Part shown: positions 1 to 8,399 of the stretch, piece after piece | How the letters are laid out: every line of letters starts with the position of its first letter | Numbering within the stretch: position 1 is the stretch's first letter | DNA from: Methanoculleus bourgensis MS2 | GTDB lineage: Archaea > Halobacteriota > Methanomicrobia > Methanomicrobiales > Methanoculleaceae | DNA: 64,000 nucleotides | NCBI RefSeq assembly: GCF_000304355.2 | Contig: NC_018227.2 | Location: 1,612,001 to 1,676,000, forward strand | Direction of reading: 5' to 3' | Position numbers and translations under genes: made by a program | Notes under the pieces: model-generated | Database searches by the model: none | Told to the model about the DNA's origin: nothing | Seen by the model: the letters and a program-made list of their open reading frames with translations, nothing else

Positions 1-98
1 ACCTGCAGGTCTCCCGGTCCGCCGCCATCGCCGGCGGGGTGATGTTCAAACCCCAGAACCCGGTCTACGTCATCGTCGGGGGTGCCGGATGCTCGTAG
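1..98 (+). CDS. cbiT: Cobalt-precorrin-6B/7 C15-methyltransferase (decarboxylating), C-terminal end
   Basis: Only the last 31 codons are present, read from base 3 to the TAG at 96-98. The tail contains QVSRSAAIAGG followed by MFKPQNPVYVIVGG, which resembles the CbiT C-terminus (a VSR stretch, then NPV and a hydrophobic strand). CbiT methylates C15 and decarboxylates the ring C acetate in anaerobic cobalamin synthesis. The stop overlaps the start of cbiL by 10 bases, so it belongs to the corrinoid operon. The identity rests on a short tail plus position. Confidence 0.7.
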   Translation, partial: LQVSRSAAIAGGVMFKPQNPVYVIVGGAGCS

Positions 99-706
99 GG
101 GTGGGACTCGGGCCCGGCGACCCGGAACTCCTGACCCTGCGGGCGGTCAGGCTCCTCAAGGAGGCTGCGGCAGTCTTTGTCCCCGGGAACCTCGCCTACG
201 ATCTGGTGCGGCCCTACCGCCCAGACGCCGTCATCCTCGAGTTCCCGATGACGAGCGACGAGGACTACATCAGGGAGTGCCTTGAGGAGAACGCCGATGC
301 GATAGCCCCGAAGGCGAAGGACGGGCTCGTGGTCTTCGGGATCATCGGGGACCCGAACTTCTACTCGACCTTCTCCCGGCTCTGCGAGGTCATCGGCAAG
401 CACTACCCGGAGGTCGCGTTTGCGACCGAGCCCGGGATCAGCTCCATCACCGCGTTTGCCTCGGTGGCGAACGTCCCGGTGGCGGGTGGGTTCTTTGTCT
501 CTGACGGAAGCGGGCTTGAGTCGCGGATCTTCATGAAGGTCAGGAAACCGGCGGCGCTTGCGGCCAGCCTGAAGGCGGAGGGCTACTCTGAGTTTGTCCT
601 CGTGGAACGGATGTACATGCCTGAGCAGCAGGTCTACCGGGGGGACGACCTCCCGGAGGAGAGCAACTACTTCTCGATCCTCTTTGCGAGGCGGTCCGGT
701 GCATAA
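89..706 (+). CDS. cbiL: Cobalt-precorrin-2 C20-methyltransferase
   Basis: A 205-residue tetrapyrrole (corrin/porphyrin) methylase that transfers a methyl group from SAM to C20 of cobalt-precorrin-2. The N-terminal glycine loop VGVGLGPGDPELLTLRA (about residues 3-19) and the GIIGDPNFYSTF segment (about 94-105) are typical of the CbiL branch, as is EPGISSITAFA further on. ATG 89 overlaps the preceding gene by 10 bases and the end overlaps cbiF by 8, which implies translational coupling. Length is slightly short for the family but complete. Confidence 0.9.
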   Translation: MLVGVGLGPGDPELLTLRAVRLLKEAAAVFVPGNLAYDLVRPYRPDAVILEFPMTSDEDYIRECLEENADAIAPKAKDGLVVFGIIGDPNFYSTFSRLCEVIGKHYPEVAFATEPGISSITAFASVANVPVAGGFFVSDGSGLESRIFMKVRKPAALAASLKAEGYSEFVLVERMYMPEQQVYRGDDLPEESNYFSILFARRSGA

Positions 707-1415
707 GGTCTACATCGTGGGCGCGGGGCCGGGGGCGCCCGACCTCATCACGGTCAGGGGGATGGACCTCCTCCGGCGGGCAGACGTCCTCATCTACGCG
801 GGCTCGCTCGTGAACCCGGCGCTCGTGGAGGAGTCTCCCGCGGGGCTGAAACTCGACAGTTGGGGGATGCGGCTTGACCAGATCGTCGACGCCATCGAGG
901 AGCACGTCAGGGCCGGGGAACTTGTCGTCAGGCTTCACTCCGGCGACCCGGCACTTTACGGGGCGATCGTCGAGCAGATGGCGGAACTTGAGCGGCGCGG
1001 GATCGGGGCCGAGATCGTCCCCGGCGTCTCGTCGCTCTTCGCGGCCGCGGCTGCCCTCAAGACCCAGTTCACCCTCCGCGACGTCTCTGAGAGCCTGATC
1101 GTCACCCGCCCGGCGGGGGCGACGCTTGAAGCGGACCTGATCCCTGAGTTCTCCCGGCTCGGGCAGACGATGGTGGTCTTCCTCGGGACCGAGCATATGG
1201 AGGAGATCCTCGCCCGGGTGGAGTGTCCCCCCGATACACCGGCGGCGGTCGTCTACCACGCCTCCTGGCCTGACCAGAAGGTCGTCCGGGGGACGGTGGC
1301 CGATATCGCGGCGAAGGCCCGGGCGGCAGGGATCGAGCGGACGGCGCTGATCGTCATCGGGAAGGTGGTCGATCCGGCGACGTCCGGGTTCGGGAGGTCG
1401 GTCCTCTACTCATGA
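699..1415 (+). CDS. cbiF: Cobalt-precorrin-4 C11-methyltransferase
   Basis: A SAM-dependent corrin methylase for C11. From the GTG at 699 the protein begins HKVYIVGAGPGAPDLITVRG, the canonical glycine loop. It has LHSGDPALYGAIVEQM and EIVPGVSSLFAAAA, both characteristic of CbiF/CobM. The GTG start is chosen because it places the first strand at the N-terminus and overlaps the cbiL stop. An in-frame ATG further upstream would add 35 non-homologous residues. It ends in an ATGA overlap with cbiG. Confidence 0.92.
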   Translation: MHKVYIVGAGPGAPDLITVRGMDLLRRADVLIYAGSLVNPALVEESPAGLKLDSWGMRLDQIVDAIEEHVRAGELVVRLHSGDPALYGAIVEQMAELERRGIGAEIVPGVSSLFAAAAALKTQFTLRDVSESLIVTRPAGATLEADLIPEFSRLGQTMVVFLGTEHMEEILARVECPPDTPAAVVYHASWPDQKVVRGTVADIAAKARAAGIERTALIVIGKVVDPATSGFGRSVLYS

Positions 1416-2284
1416 CCGGGACTGTCGTGATAGCCCTCGAGCGGTTCCTCCCCGATGCACGCCGGATAGCAGGCGCGCTCGGCGCTGAGGTCATCCCCTA
1501 CGGCCCTGACGTGTTCCGGGAAGCCTTTGCCGGCTACCGCCGGATCGTCGCCCTGATGTCGGCCGGGATCGCAGTCCGGGGGATCGCTCCCCTCCTCGTC
1601 GACAAGTGGCGGGACCCGGCAGTCGTGGTGGTCAGCCCGGATCTCCGCTACGCCGTCCCGGTCGTCGGCGGGCATCACGGCGGAAACGATCTCGCGCGGG
1701 AACTCGCCGCCCTCGGGATCGAGCCCGTGATCACGACCGCGACCGAGACCCGGGGCCGGGAGTCGGTGGAGGGAATCGCCGCCCGCAGAGGGTGCGATAT
1801 CGTGAACCGCGACTCCACCAGGGCGGTGAACGCCGCGATCCTGGACGCAGACGTGCCCCTCTACGCCGTCACCGGCCCGGGGATCGTCGTCGCGGGACCG
1901 GGGATCTCCTTCCTTGCGAGGAAGGGCGACTACGCCGTCGGCGTTGGGTGCCGGAAGGGTGTTTCGGCGGCAGATGTGACCGCGGCAGTCGGGCAGGCGC
2001 TCCATGAGGCAGGAGTCGCCCCGGACGAGGTCCTCGTCTACGCAACGACCGCAAAGAAGCGCGGGGAGGCGGGGCTCCTCCAGGGGATCTTCGACCTCGG
2101 CGGCAACCTCGTCTTCCTGGACGACGATATGATTAACGCTTGGGAGGTCAAAACACCCTCAAGGGCCTCCCTGATCGGACTTGTCGGGGTCGCGGAACCA
2201 GCGGCCCTGGCGGTCTCGAAGCGCAAAGAACTGGTGCTTGCCAAGCAGGCCTATGGGAGTGTTACTGTTGCAATCGCGCGATAA
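1412..2284 (+). CDS. cbiG: Cobalt-precorrin-5A hydrolase
   Basis: A 290-residue CbiG, which opens the ring A lactone and releases the two-carbon fragment in the anaerobic pathway. The N-terminal half carries RIVALMSAGIAVRGIAPLL and VVVSPDLRYAVPVVGGHHGG (about residues 44-95), the strongly conserved CbiG core. The C-terminal half has AVGVGCRKGVSAADV, the conserved VGIGCRKG-type motif of the cbiG C-domain. It starts on the ATGA overlap with cbiF and runs 32 bases into cbiH. Confidence 0.92.
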   Translation: MTGTVVIALERFLPDARRIAGALGAEVIPYGPDVFREAFAGYRRIVALMSAGIAVRGIAPLLVDKWRDPAVVVVSPDLRYAVPVVGGHHGGNDLARELAALGIEPVITTATETRGRESVEGIAARRGCDIVNRDSTRAVNAAILDADVPLYAVTGPGIVVAGPGISFLARKGDYAVGVGCRKGVSAADVTAAVGQALHEAGVAPDEVLVYATTAKKRGEAGLLQGIFDLGGNLVFLDDDMINAWEVKTPSRASLIGLVGVAEPAALAVSKRKELVLAKQAYGSVTVAIAR

Positions 2285-3047
2285 TAGAGGAAGGCTGTAT
2301 ATTGTCAGCACCGGCCCCGGCAACCTGCTGCACATGACGCCCCGGGCACTAAAAGCCCTCGGCGAGGCCGAATGCGTCATCGGCAACGGGTTCTACCTGG
2401 ACCTGGTTATGCCGATGCTGGCCGGAAAAGAAGTCATCAGGAGCAGCATGGGCCGGGAGGTCGACCGGGCGAAGAAGGCGCTCGCCCTCAGCGAGGACCG
2501 GGTCGTCGCGATGGTGAGCGGCGGCGATGCCGGGATCTACGGGATGGCGAGCATCGTGCTCGAGGTGGCGGAACGATCGGGGACTGCGGTCCCGGTCGAG
2601 GTCGTCCCCGGTATCACGGCCGCGGTCTCTGCGGCCTCACGGCTGGGCTCGCCGCTCTCGGGGGACTACGTCACGATGAGTCTCTCTGACCTCCTGACGC
2701 CCTGGGAGGAGATCGAGCGGAGGCTCGATCTCGCGTTTCAGATGCGGGTGCCGGTCGTTCTCTACAACCCCCGGAGCCGGGGGAGACCGCACAACCTGGG
2801 CGCGGCGATCGGGATCGCCCGCCGCCACCTCCCGGCCGAAACGCCGGTCGGGGTGGTCAGGAACGCCTACCGTGAGGGGGAGGAGCGGCTGATCACGACG
2901 CTTGGTGAGTTTGAAGACCACTTCGCCTTTGTGGATATGCACTCGATCGTTTTTGTCGGCGGAGAAGAGACAAGGATCTGGAGGGATGAGGGAGATGAGA
3001 GAGGAATCATCACGCCCCGGGGATACCACCGGAAATACGTATACTGA
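2253..3047 (+). CDS. cbiH: Cobalt-precorrin-3B C17-methyltransferase
   Basis: A corrin methylase that acts at C17 with ring contraction. After a short leader the glycine loop reads LYIVSTGPGNLLHMTPRALK, followed by VAMVSGGDAGIYGMAS and VEVVPGITAAVSAAS, all typical of CbiH/CobJ. I start at ATG 2253, which gives 264 residues. GTG 2259 and TTG 2268 are possible alternatives because no strong ribosome-binding site is visible. The 5' end lies inside cbiG and the 3' end overlaps cbiC by about 50 bases. Confidence 0.9.
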   Translation: MGVLLLQSRDNRGRLYIVSTGPGNLLHMTPRALKALGEAECVIGNGFYLDLVMPMLAGKEVIRSSMGREVDRAKKALALSEDRVVAMVSGGDAGIYGMASIVLEVAERSGTAVPVEVVPGITAAVSAASRLGSPLSGDYVTMSLSDLLTPWEEIERRLDLAFQMRVPVVLYNPRSRGRPHNLGAAIGIARRHLPAETPVGVVRNAYREGEERLITTLGEFEDHFAFVDMHSIVFVGGEETRIWRDEGDERGIITPRGYHRKYVY

Positions 3048-3675
3048 CCTTGCGGCGGTCACCCCTGAGGCATACGCGATAGCGAGCACGAGCCGGAACC
3101 TTGCCCGTGAGCGGGTGGGGAACGCCACCCCCGAGGATCGGATCAGGCAGCGGTGCTCGATAGCGGTCGGCGACTTTGCGATGGCGGACCTGATGCGCTT
3201 CGCCGGTGACCCGGTTGCGGCCGGGCTTGCCGCGCTCGCCCGGGAGGCGCCGATCATCACCGATATCAGGATGGTGCAGGCCGGCATCCTGAAACGCGGG
3301 CATGGAAGCGAGATCCTCTGCGCCCTCGACTATGGGGAGGATATCGCCCGGGAGCGCGGGATCACCCGGACGTCTGCCGGGTTTGTTGCCCTGCGGGACC
3401 GGATCGAGGGTTCGATCGTGGTCATCGGGAACGCCCCCTCGGCGCTCCTTGTTATCTGTGATATGGTCAGGGAAGGGGTGCATCCGGCGCTGGTTGTCGG
3501 GACCCCGGTCGGGTTTGTGAACGCGGCGGAGTCGAAGGAGGCGCTCCGTGCCCTCGATGTGCCGTCGGTCTCCAACGCCGGCACCCGGGGCGGCACGCCG
3601 GTGGCGGTGGCGGCGATAAACGAGATCATCACGATTCTTGCCGAGCGTGCAGGTTATGAAGGACCCGGTTACTGA
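2995..3675 (+). CDS. cbiC: Cobalt-precorrin-8 methylmutase
   Basis: CbiC moves the C11 methyl group to C12, giving cobyrinate. The family signatures are visible: PEAYAIASTSRNLARE near the N-terminus, ITDIRMVQAGI in the middle and VIGNAPSALLVICDM with VGTPVGFVNAAESKEAL towards the end. GGAGG at 2980-2984 lies 10 bases before ATG 2995, which I prefer over ATG 2986. The gene starts inside cbiH and its last 20 bases overlap cbiD. Confidence 0.9.
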   Translation: MREESSRPGDTTGNTYTDLAAVTPEAYAIASTSRNLARERVGNATPEDRIRQRCSIAVGDFAMADLMRFAGDPVAAGLAALAREAPIITDIRMVQAGILKRGHGSEILCALDYGEDIARERGITRTSAGFVALRDRIEGSIVVIGNAPSALLVICDMVREGVHPALVVGTPVGFVNAAESKEALRALDVPSVSNAGTRGGTPVAVAAINEIITILAERAGYEGPGY

Positions 3676-4672
3676 TTTTGAGTATCCCGCCGAGTGGGTG
3701 GCGGCGTGCCGGTCGCCTGCCCTCCTCCCCGATGTCAGGCGGGGTCTTGCGGTCCTGACTTCGTCGGGAACGGTCCTCCGCCGGGGGTTTACGACCGGGA
3801 CGACGGCGGCTGCGGCCTGTAAGGCGGCGGTCCTCTCGCTTGCAGAGGACGAGGAGATCACGGGGGTGGGGATCACCCTCCCCTGCGGTATCGCGGTCAG
3901 GATCCCTGTGGACGCCTACCGCGGGACAGCGTCGTGCTGGAAGGACGCGGGGGATTACCCCTCTGACGTGACAGCAGGGCTTGAGTTCGTCGCGACCGCC
4001 GCGCCCTCGATCTCGGGGTCAGTCCAGTTCGTCCCCGGCGAGGGTATCGGGAGTTTTGCCAGGAACACCCACCGCCACCGCCAGGGGACGCCGGCGATCA
4101 GTGAACCGGCGCTCGACTGTATCAGGCGGTCGATCGCGGAGGGGGTGGAGGAGGCCGACCTCCCGGGTGTAACGGTCATCCTGACAGTCCCCCGGGGCGC
4201 TGAGGTCGCACAGAAGACGCTGAACCCGAAGATCGGGGTGCACGGTGGGATATCGGTCCTCGGGACAACCGGGCTCGTGGAGCCCTGGGACGACCACCTG
4301 ATGGAGGGGGTGCTCGACCGGATCGCCCGGGCTCCCGGGGGGGTTGTGCTGACGACCGGGCGGCTCGGGCTCCGCTACTCCCGGCTCCTCTTCCCGGAGC
4401 GGGAGGCGGTCCTCGTGGGGAGCAAGCTTGCCGAGGCACTCCGGGTGGTGGACGGGGATGCTGTGATCTGCGGGCTCCCCGGCCTGATCCTGAAGTTCAT
4501 GAACCCGGATGTGCTCGACGGGACCGGGTGCGCGACGGTCGAGGAGCTCTCGGCGACCCCGGAGTGGGATGATGTGGCCAGCCGGGAGATTGCGGCGTTC
4601 CAGGAGCGCTACCCGCGCGTTCGGGTCGTGCTCGTCAGCCGCGACGGGAAGGTCATCGGGGAGTCGCCGTGA
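3656..4672 (+). CDS. cbiD: Cobalt-precorrin-5B C1-methyltransferase
   Basis: CbiD methylates C1 and belongs to its own fold family. The signature LRRGFTTGTTAAAACKAA (about residues 38-55) is diagnostic, as are VTVILTVPRGAEVAQKTLNP and GVHGGISVLGTTG. At 338 residues the length is normal. ATG 3656 is preferred over the upstream TTG 3638 because homologous sequence begins after it. It ends in a GTGA overlap with cbiE. Confidence 0.92.
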   Translation: MKDPVTDFEYPAEWVAACRSPALLPDVRRGLAVLTSSGTVLRRGFTTGTTAAAACKAAVLSLAEDEEITGVGITLPCGIAVRIPVDAYRGTASCWKDAGDYPSDVTAGLEFVATAAPSISGSVQFVPGEGIGSFARNTHRHRQGTPAISEPALDCIRRSIAEGVEEADLPGVTVILTVPRGAEVAQKTLNPKIGVHGGISVLGTTGLVEPWDDHLMEGVLDRIARAPGGVVLTTGRLGLRYSRLLFPEREAVLVGSKLAEALRVVDGDAVICGLPGLILKFMNPDVLDGTGCATVEELSATPEWDDVASREIAAFQERYPRVRVVLVSRDGKVIGESP

Positions 4673-5241
4673 AGGTCGTGGGCGTTGGCTGCGGTCCGGG
4701 TATGCTGACAGCAGAGGCGGCCGCGGTCATCGCGGGGGCGACGCTCATTTACGGCTCACCCCGGGCGATCGCGCTTGCCCGGGCTGCCATCCGGCCGGGG
4801 TGCGAGGTGCACGAGATCGAGGATTACGGGGGCTTACGGTCCCTCCCGGCAGGCGCGGTCGTCCTCTCGACGGGGGACCCGATGCTTGCGGGGCTCGGCT
4901 ACCTCCCGGGTGAGGTGGTTCCCGGGATATCCTCCCTCCAGGTCGCCTTCGCCAGGCTGAAGGTCCCGCTCGTGCGGGCTGCGGTCGTCTCGGCCCACGG
5001 GAAGGACCATGCCCGGGCAGTCGCCGATGCCAGGGAGGAGGTCCTGCGGGGCCGGGTGGTCTTCCTCATCGCCGACCCGGCCTTCGATGTCGGGGCGCTC
5101 GCGGCCGCCCTTCCGCCGGAGACCAGGGTCGCCGTTTGCGAGGATCTCGGCTACCCGGAGGAGCGGGTCGCGGTCGGGACGGGGGCAGAGCCCCCGGCGG
5201 TCCGGGGGGACCTCTTTGTGGTGGTGGCGGGGGAGTTTTAG
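4669..5241 (+). CDS. cbiE: Cobalt-precorrin-7 C5-methyltransferase
   Basis: The 190-residue protein starts at GTG 4669 with VVGVGCGPGMLTAEAAAVI, the methylase glycine loop, then VVLSTGDPMLAGLGY and VVPGISSLQVAFARL, as in CbiE. It acts with CbiT, which here is encoded at the other end of the same operon rather than next to it or fused to it. The last gene of the operon; a strong hairpin follows about 75 bases later. Confidence 0.9.
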   Translation: MKVVGVGCGPGMLTAEAAAVIAGATLIYGSPRAIALARAAIRPGCEVHEIEDYGGLRSLPAGAVVLSTGDPMLAGLGYLPGEVVPGISSLQVAFARLKVPLVRAAVVSAHGKDHARAVADAREEVLRGRVVFLIADPAFDVGALAAALPPETRVAVCEDLGYPEERVAVGTGAEPPAVRGDLFVVVAGEF

Positions 5242-5317
5242 GGGCGATAGCAAAATAGTCCGCTATTCGTTCATGCGTTTTCAAAAATGCCCTTAAGACC
5301 CGTAACCCGGGAGACAA

Positions 5318-5340
5318 CACGCCCCCGGACAGGGGGCGTG
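5318..5340. terminator. Perfect 9-bp stem-loop between convergent genes
   Basis: CACGCCCCC, a five-base loop GGACA, then GGGGGCGTG form a perfect 9-bp GC-rich hairpin. It lies between the end of cbiE and the end of the convergent small ORF at 5391-5537. Position suggests 3'-end formation or transcript stabilisation for either gene. There is no long T tract on either side, so a terminator role is an inference. Confidence 0.4.
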
Positions 5341-5390
5341 CGGGCCTTCGCCGGGTTGCAAAAACGGTATCGTCCGGCTCATGAGGGGGG

Positions 5391-5537
5391 TTACCGGTCA
5401 AACACTTTCTCGATCCGCACGCGCCGGCCGAGCATCGTCTCGTACCACTCCTGCTGCTTCAGGGCCTGCTTCATGCTCCTGATGCGGTGCCGGATCCGTG
5501 TCCCGGTCACCGTATCGATCAGTACCAGCCTGGACAC
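5391..5537 (-). CDS. Hypothetical 48-residue basic protein
   Basis: A short ORF with a GTG start at 5537 and TAA at 5391-5393. The product begins with a hydrophobic strand, SRLVLIDTVTGTRIR, and continues as a strongly charged helix containing MKQALKQQEWYETML and ending RRVRIEKVFDR. Almost every third codon position is G or C, as in the neighbouring real genes, and AGGAA lies upstream of the start. No family is recognised. The shape (strand plus basic helix) could suit a small nucleic-acid-binding or regulatory protein, but this is a guess. Confidence 0.5.
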   Translation of the reverse strand: MSRLVLIDTVTGTRIRHRIRSMKQALKQQEWYETMLGRRVRIEKVFDR

Positions 5538-6233
5538 TCATATCATTCCTGTTGATGAATGAAGGTATAACCCTGTAGTTTAACGAAGGTTTCCCTTCGG
5601 CATTGCTCTCAACCTTGCCCCCCCGGAGACTCCCCGGCGGCATTTTGGGGTCATGGTTCTGCGCGAGATACCCTTCTATCCGGGATCGCTCACCAGGGCC
5701 TAGCAAAGAGCCGGACCATGAGATGCAATCAGCCTGTTTGAGATCCTGAACTCCCGGAAAATTCAGGCGCGTTGCGACTCAACAATCTGAGACTAAATGG
5801 GTGAAATGAAACAAATAGTGGTGAAAGGAACCATTATCGTGAGAATCGATAACCCCATGCGCCTAACCTCTGCGAGAACTTAGTGCTGGGTCAACGACAA
5901 ATTGTCGCAATAGTGCATCGTATCACTTTGTTTTGAAGATTTCGATGCGTGAAATGCAACGCCGATGACCACACGTGAAGATGAGGATGTGACCTCACGC
6001 GAAGGTCGTGAAGGCGACATTGGATTTTTGGGTTTAAGATGACAAAGAGCACTAGCACGCCTCTATCTGACGCTTAATGATTGACCCGGCACTGGGGCAC
6101 TAACAAAAAAACAAACACTGTGAAGTACCCAACGACCGAGACTGTGGAGATTGGTGGACCTACATGGCTATCCGGAGCGCTACAGGGTTAATGATCGCGC
6201 AGCACGCCGGCAGGAACGGAGTTCGCCCCGTAG
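5538..6233. other. Gene-free stretch
   Basis: About 700 bases with lower GC than the surroundings and no convincing ORF on either strand. At about 5993-6016 there is one arm resembling the palindromic GCGAAG repeat (CCTCACGCGAAGGTCGTGAAG), without a clear partner arm. Together with the cysteine desulfurase remnant that follows, this looks like a decaying region. Confidence 0.5.
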
Positions 6234-6463
6234 GAGATCCGCAAGGACTTCCCGATCCTCAGCGACATCATCTACCTAGACAACGCAGCGGCGAGTCTCT
6301 CGCCGGAGCCGGAAATCCTGGTAGCGGTCAGGCCACCACTGCTGCCAGTCGCTCATGGAGAACCTGAACCTCCCGGAGGGGACGGTGCGGGCGAGCCTTG
6401 CAGCCTACACGACGGAGCAGGAGATCGACCTCCTCATCGCGGCTGTCGGTGAGATCAACCGGG
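6234..6463 (+). pseudogene. Cysteine desulfurase (class V aminotransferase) remnant
   Basis: Two pieces of a SufS/CsdA-like cysteine desulfurase are joined with the middle missing. From 6234 one frame reads EIRKDFPILSDIIYLDNAAA SLSPEPE, the usual N-terminus of the family. From about 6355 a different frame reads ENLNLPEGTVRASLAAYTTE followed by QEIDLLIAAVGEIN, the usual C-terminus. The PLP-lysine and the active-site cysteine regions, roughly 300 codons, are absent and the two parts are out of frame. It cannot encode a working enzyme. Confidence 0.8.
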
Positions 6464-6512
6464 GCAGGCAGGGCTCCCCTCACCATACCATTTTCATACG
6501 AAAGAAAGGAGA

Positions 6513-8048
6513 TTATTGGTCGGCAGCCGTAAGACTGATCCCGAAACACCCCATGCAGAAGAGATCCAGGTCGTAATCTGCCGTATCGGAGACGACCGCC
6601 GGGACCTGCCGGACAACCCTGAAGAAGACAGCATCGTCGGGTAGGGCCGGGTCCATCGGGGCGTCGACGTTCTTCTGGATGACAAGGCGTGCCGGGTCGA
6701 GGTTCGCGGCGTAGTAGTCCTTGAACGCCGTCCGTTTCTCCCCTGGGAGGACGACCCAGTCTGCCGCCTCGGCAACCGTCACGTCATTCGGGACCCAGCC
6801 GTAGCCGGGCAGGTAATACTCCGACCAGAAGTGGCCGCCGGGCGTCTCAGCTATGATCATCTGGTAGCCACCGAGGGCACGGGCGGGGATCCCGAGCGAC
6901 CGGCAGAATGCAGAGAAGAGCAAGCTCTGGGTGCCGCAGTCGCCGTGGCCGGTCTTGAACATATAGGTCGACTCGGCGACCTTGGGCTCGCGGGCATCGA
7001 GTGAAGCGTGCGGAACGTGGCTGTAGGGGTAGGTCTCGATGATGTGGTAGTAGATCATCTGCGCCTGGAGGTGCGGGTTCGTCTCATTTCCGACGATCTC
7101 CCGCGCCTTCTCCCGGACCGCGTCCGTGATCTCGATGTTGCGCTCGGATCTCGTGTAGAGCAGGTACTCGGGGTCGCTCGTGTTGTACTCCCCGACCAGT
7201 GCCGGGTCGATATCCTCGAATATCTGCTCGTAGGAGGTGAACGCGATATCCGCCGTGATGACGAGGTCCCCGTTGACCGCCTCGGCCGGGACCTCGTAGT
7301 AGACGTAACCGATATCTCCCGTGGTGAACGGGCCGGCGACGATGAAGTCGGGAGCCGAGAGGTTCGTGACGGTGACGTTCCTCTGCGCGTCCGTCTCGAC
7401 CGGGAGCGGGAACCAGATCTTCAGGATCCCGGATGAGGGAAACGCCTCGTGCGGGATCTCCAGCCGTTCGACGCCCGCGTAGCGGACCGGGTTCACGTAC
7501 GGCCCGGACCCCCCGGACCGGTTCTCCGACCAGGCGTACCGGGCGATGTAGTCGAAGTCGAGATTCCTCTCGTTCTGCTTCTGCATCTCGTCGGGGTGCG
7601 CGTAGAGGTAGTTCCCGGTGACGTCGTAGAAGTAGAGCGTCTCGTTCTCCGAAACGATCGTCTGGGCGCGAGCATCCAGCCATTCGGCTATCGCCGCATC
7701 GGTGATGCCGGGGATCCTCTCCCACAGCGCCGCCTCTGCGGCCGCACGGTCGAACGGGTACTCCATATACGTCCGGTTCGCCCGGAAGATAGCATTTCTC
7801 GCCGTCAACGCCTTAGCCGCATCACCTACGCCGGTGTAGAGGGCGTAGGCCTCCGCGAAGCGTTCTTCGGCGATACGATAGTTGGCGGCTCCGTATTCGG
7901 CGAGCCCCCGGGCGTAGGCCTCGTCGGCAGGCGAGGGACCCGATGCATCGAGCGTTTTCGTATCCTGTGGTGTGGCGGTGCATCCAGCCGCAAGGAGGAG
8001 CAGGAGTGCAGAGATGACCAGAAGAGCAGCAGTTGAACGGTGATTCAT
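6513..8048 (-). CDS. Transglutaminase-like domain lipoprotein
   Basis: A 511-residue exported protein. The N-terminus has a signal with lipobox LLLLLAAGC (Cys about residue 23), so it is probably lipid-anchored outside the cell. The C-terminal part is a transglutaminase-like (papain-fold) domain: TGHGDCGTQSLLFSAFCRSL carries the nucleophile Cys, and GGHFWSEYYLPGYGWVPNDV carries the His and Asp. The N-terminal half has a helical stretch rich in Ala and Tyr, perhaps TPR-like, then beta-rich sequence. Substrate unknown; it may cleave or cross-link surface peptides. It stands alone, transcribed away from its neighbours. Confidence 0.8.
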   Translation of the reverse strand: MNHRSTAALLVISALLLLLAAGCTATPQDTKTLDASGPSPADEAYARGLAEYGAANYRIAEERFAEAYALYTGVGDAAKALTARNAIFRANRTYMEYPFDRAAAEAALWERIPGITDAAIAEWLDARAQTIVSENETLYFYDVTGNYLYAHPDEMQKQNERNLDFDYIARYAWSENRSGGSGPYVNPVRYAGVERLEIPHEAFPSSGILKIWFPLPVETDAQRNVTVTNLSAPDFIVAGPFTTGDIGYVYYEVPAEAVNGDLVITADIAFTSYEQIFEDIDPALVGEYNTSDPEYLLYTRSERNIEITDAVREKAREIVGNETNPHLQAQMIYYHIIETYPYSHVPHASLDAREPKVAESTYMFKTGHGDCGTQSLLFSAFCRSLGIPARALGGYQMIIAETPGGHFWSEYYLPGYGWVPNDVTVAEAADWVVLPGEKRTAFKDYYAANLDPARLVIQKNVDAPMDPALPDDAVFFRVVRQVPAVVSDTADYDLDLFCMGCFGISLTAADQ

Positions 8049-8399
8049 AGAAGGGAGAAGATGTGAATTGATGATAAACGTTTCTGTTTTACTCGACTAT
8101 TATCCGGGGAGATTGAGGGATTTTCGGCTTTTGGCCAGGCAACCCTCCTGGGGCACGACGATATGGCAATGCTCAAAGAGCGGATGGAGGCATCCGCACG
8201 ATCGAAAGGTCGCGGCCCTTGCTGCTCTTTGAACTCATCACATCTGGAACCGAACGGGTTTTATCCGGTCGGATAGGCCCTATTGAACAGGGAGGGCATG
8301 ATTTTTTTTTAAAATCGTGTTTAGTCCCCTATTCTTCCGATAAAAGAGAGAAAGCTATATCTATTCGAAGATTATTTACTAATGAAAGCGGAGGCTTTT
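8049..8399. other. Divergent intergenic region
   Basis: About 350 bases between a minus-strand and a plus-strand gene. The right half is AT-rich, with a run of ten T at about 8301-8310 and TATATCTATT near 8356, and probably carries the promoter of the PEGA gene. No ORF with coding character is seen. Confidence 0.4.

Noticed and set aside
1-5241. Cobalamin riboswitch for the cbi operon
   Set aside because: The operon's 5' end is outside the window and nothing of this kind is visible between the genes.
8160-8215. Possible gene fragment reading MAMLKERMEASARSKGR
   Set aside because: Too short and without start signals or partners; could be chance.
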